Source of the DNA: JBJYIN01 sp046237015
Lineage (GTDB): Bacteria > Pseudomonadota > Gammaproteobacteria > Enterobacterales > Enterobacteriaceae
Assembly (NCBI RefSeq): GCF_046237015.1
Contig: NZ_JBJYIN010000031.1
Coordinates: 1 to 15,048, forward strand
DNA: 15,048 nt
Direction of reading: 5' to 3'
The notes under the pieces were generated by a model. It was not told the DNA's origin. It searched no databases and worked only from the letters and a program-made list of their open reading frames with translations. Made by a program: the position numbers and the translations under genes. Below, piece by piece: positions 14,738 to 15,048 of the stretch (positions within the stretch are counted from its first letter, which is position 1; the number at the start of each line of letters is the position of its first letter).

Positions 14738-15048
14738 ATGAGAAAAATATTGATTATTCTTTTATTTTTTATTTCATCTTGTAAAAACAAACCCCCTCAT
14801 TTTCAACCCGAATCTGAATACTTACCTAAGGCGAATGTTAATAAAAAACATGTTGCTTTTATTTTCATCGCTGGAGGTGCTATTGGTAAAGAAAGTATTA
14901 ATGTTATAATAACGCCAGATAACTCAGGGTTGACATGGAAGCCTAAAGTAAGATTATTATCATATGGAGAGGTACAGGAAAATTATCATCGAATATCGAA
15001 TATCGAATATCGAATATCGAATATCGAATATCGAATATCGAATATCGA
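14738..15048 (+). CDS. Small lipoprotein gene, 3' end outside the window
   Basis: The gene is open for 103 codons and runs off the window. The product starts with a short lipoprotein signal (MRKILIILLFFISSC); ISSC fits a lipobox with lipidated Cys15, and Lys at +2 does not signal inner-membrane retention, so outer-membrane placement facing the periplasm is likely. Residues about 16-83 resemble no family I can name. From about residue 85 the frame enters the ATCGAAT tandem repeat and encodes the heptapeptide RISNIEY repeatedly. An in-frame TAG at 14729-14731 fixes the start no earlier than 14732. Located after the effector and periplasmic partner genes, it could be a second immunity protein or an unrelated accessory lipoprotein. 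It is A/T-rich like the rest of the cargo module. Confidence 0.65.
   Translation, partial: MRKILIILLFFISSCKNKPPHFQPESEYLPKANVNKKHVAFIFIAGGAIGKESINVIITPDNSGLTWKPKVRLLSYGEVQENYHRISNIEYRISNIEYRISNI
14988..15048 (+). repeat. Heptanucleotide tandem repeat (ATCGAAT), at least 8.7 copies
   Basis: Sixty-one bases of perfect 7-bp tandem repeat run to the last base of the window: eight full ATCGAAT units plus five bases, with no mismatch. Since 7 is not a multiple of 3, each gain or loss of one unit shifts the frame; three units encode seven residues (RISNIEY). None of the six frames has a stop within the repeat. It lies inside the lipoprotein reading frame. Total copy number is unknown because the window ends within it. 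Confidence 0.95.

Noticed and set aside
14698..14784. 28-codon frame overlapping the lipoprotein start
   Set aside because: It has no ribosome-binding site at a usable distance and no recognisable product; the lipoprotein frame carries a clear signal sequence and lipobox.
14988..15048. CRISPR array or phage attachment site as explanation of the terminal repeat
   Set aside because: The 7-bp units are contiguous without spacers, so this is a simple-sequence tandem repeat.
1..15048. Insertion sequences, integrases, tRNA or rRNA genes
   Set aside because: I saw no transposase or integrase motifs, terminal inverted repeats, or tRNA/rRNA-like sequence on either strand. Signs of transfer are limited to the composition change in the cargo region.

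Overview
The window carries part of a type VI secretion system (T6SS) gene cluster from a gammaproteobacterium, most likely a plant-associated soft-rot enterobacterium of the Pectobacterium/Dickeya type. This assignment is inference. It rests on the gene order tssB-tssC-tssK-tssL-ompA-hcp-clpV-vgrG, the enterobacterial look of the proteins, and a leader motif (around 37-50) that I recall as a recurrent intergenic sequence in Pectobacterium; no search was run. All supported genes lie on the + strand and are tightly packed, so one or a few polycistronic mRNAs are likely.

Layout: 1-200 is a non-coding leader with a 14-bp direct repeat, a 12-bp palindrome and a bulged hairpin. Bases 201-2283 encode the contractile sheath (TssB, TssC). 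Bases 2309-4329 encode the baseplate protein TssK and the inner-membrane protein TssL, joined by an ATGA overlap. Bases 4342-6105 encode a three-helix membrane protein with a TssM-like front half and a C-terminal OmpA peptidoglycan-binding domain. Bases 6120-6611 encode the tube protein Hcp. A 234-base gap with a strong hairpin follows, then ClpV (6846-9509), the ATPase that recycles the sheath, and the spike VgrG (9515-11932).

At about base 11795, still inside vgrG, composition changes sharply from G/C-rich to A/T-rich and stays so to the end. Everything after that looks like an exchangeable cargo module: a variable VgrG tail; a predicted LysM/transthyretin-like/muramidase effector overlapping vgrG by ATGA; a predicted periplasmic partner protein built from two similar halves, best read as the immunity protein; and the start of a small lipoprotein gene.

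The lipoprotein gene runs into at least 8.7 perfect copies of a 7-bp tandem repeat, ATCGAAT, that continues to the last base. The repeat has no stop in any frame and encodes a seven-residue peptide repeat. It is either a phase-variable coding repeat or an artefact at a sequence end.

Working model: TssBC sheath around Hcp tube contracts on a TssK-containing baseplate anchored by TssL and the OmpA-type protein; VgrG delivers the muramidase to the periplasm of a rival; the downstream exported proteins protect the producer; ClpV disassembles the contracted sheath. The other core genes (tssA, E, F, G, J and a full tssM) are not in the window.
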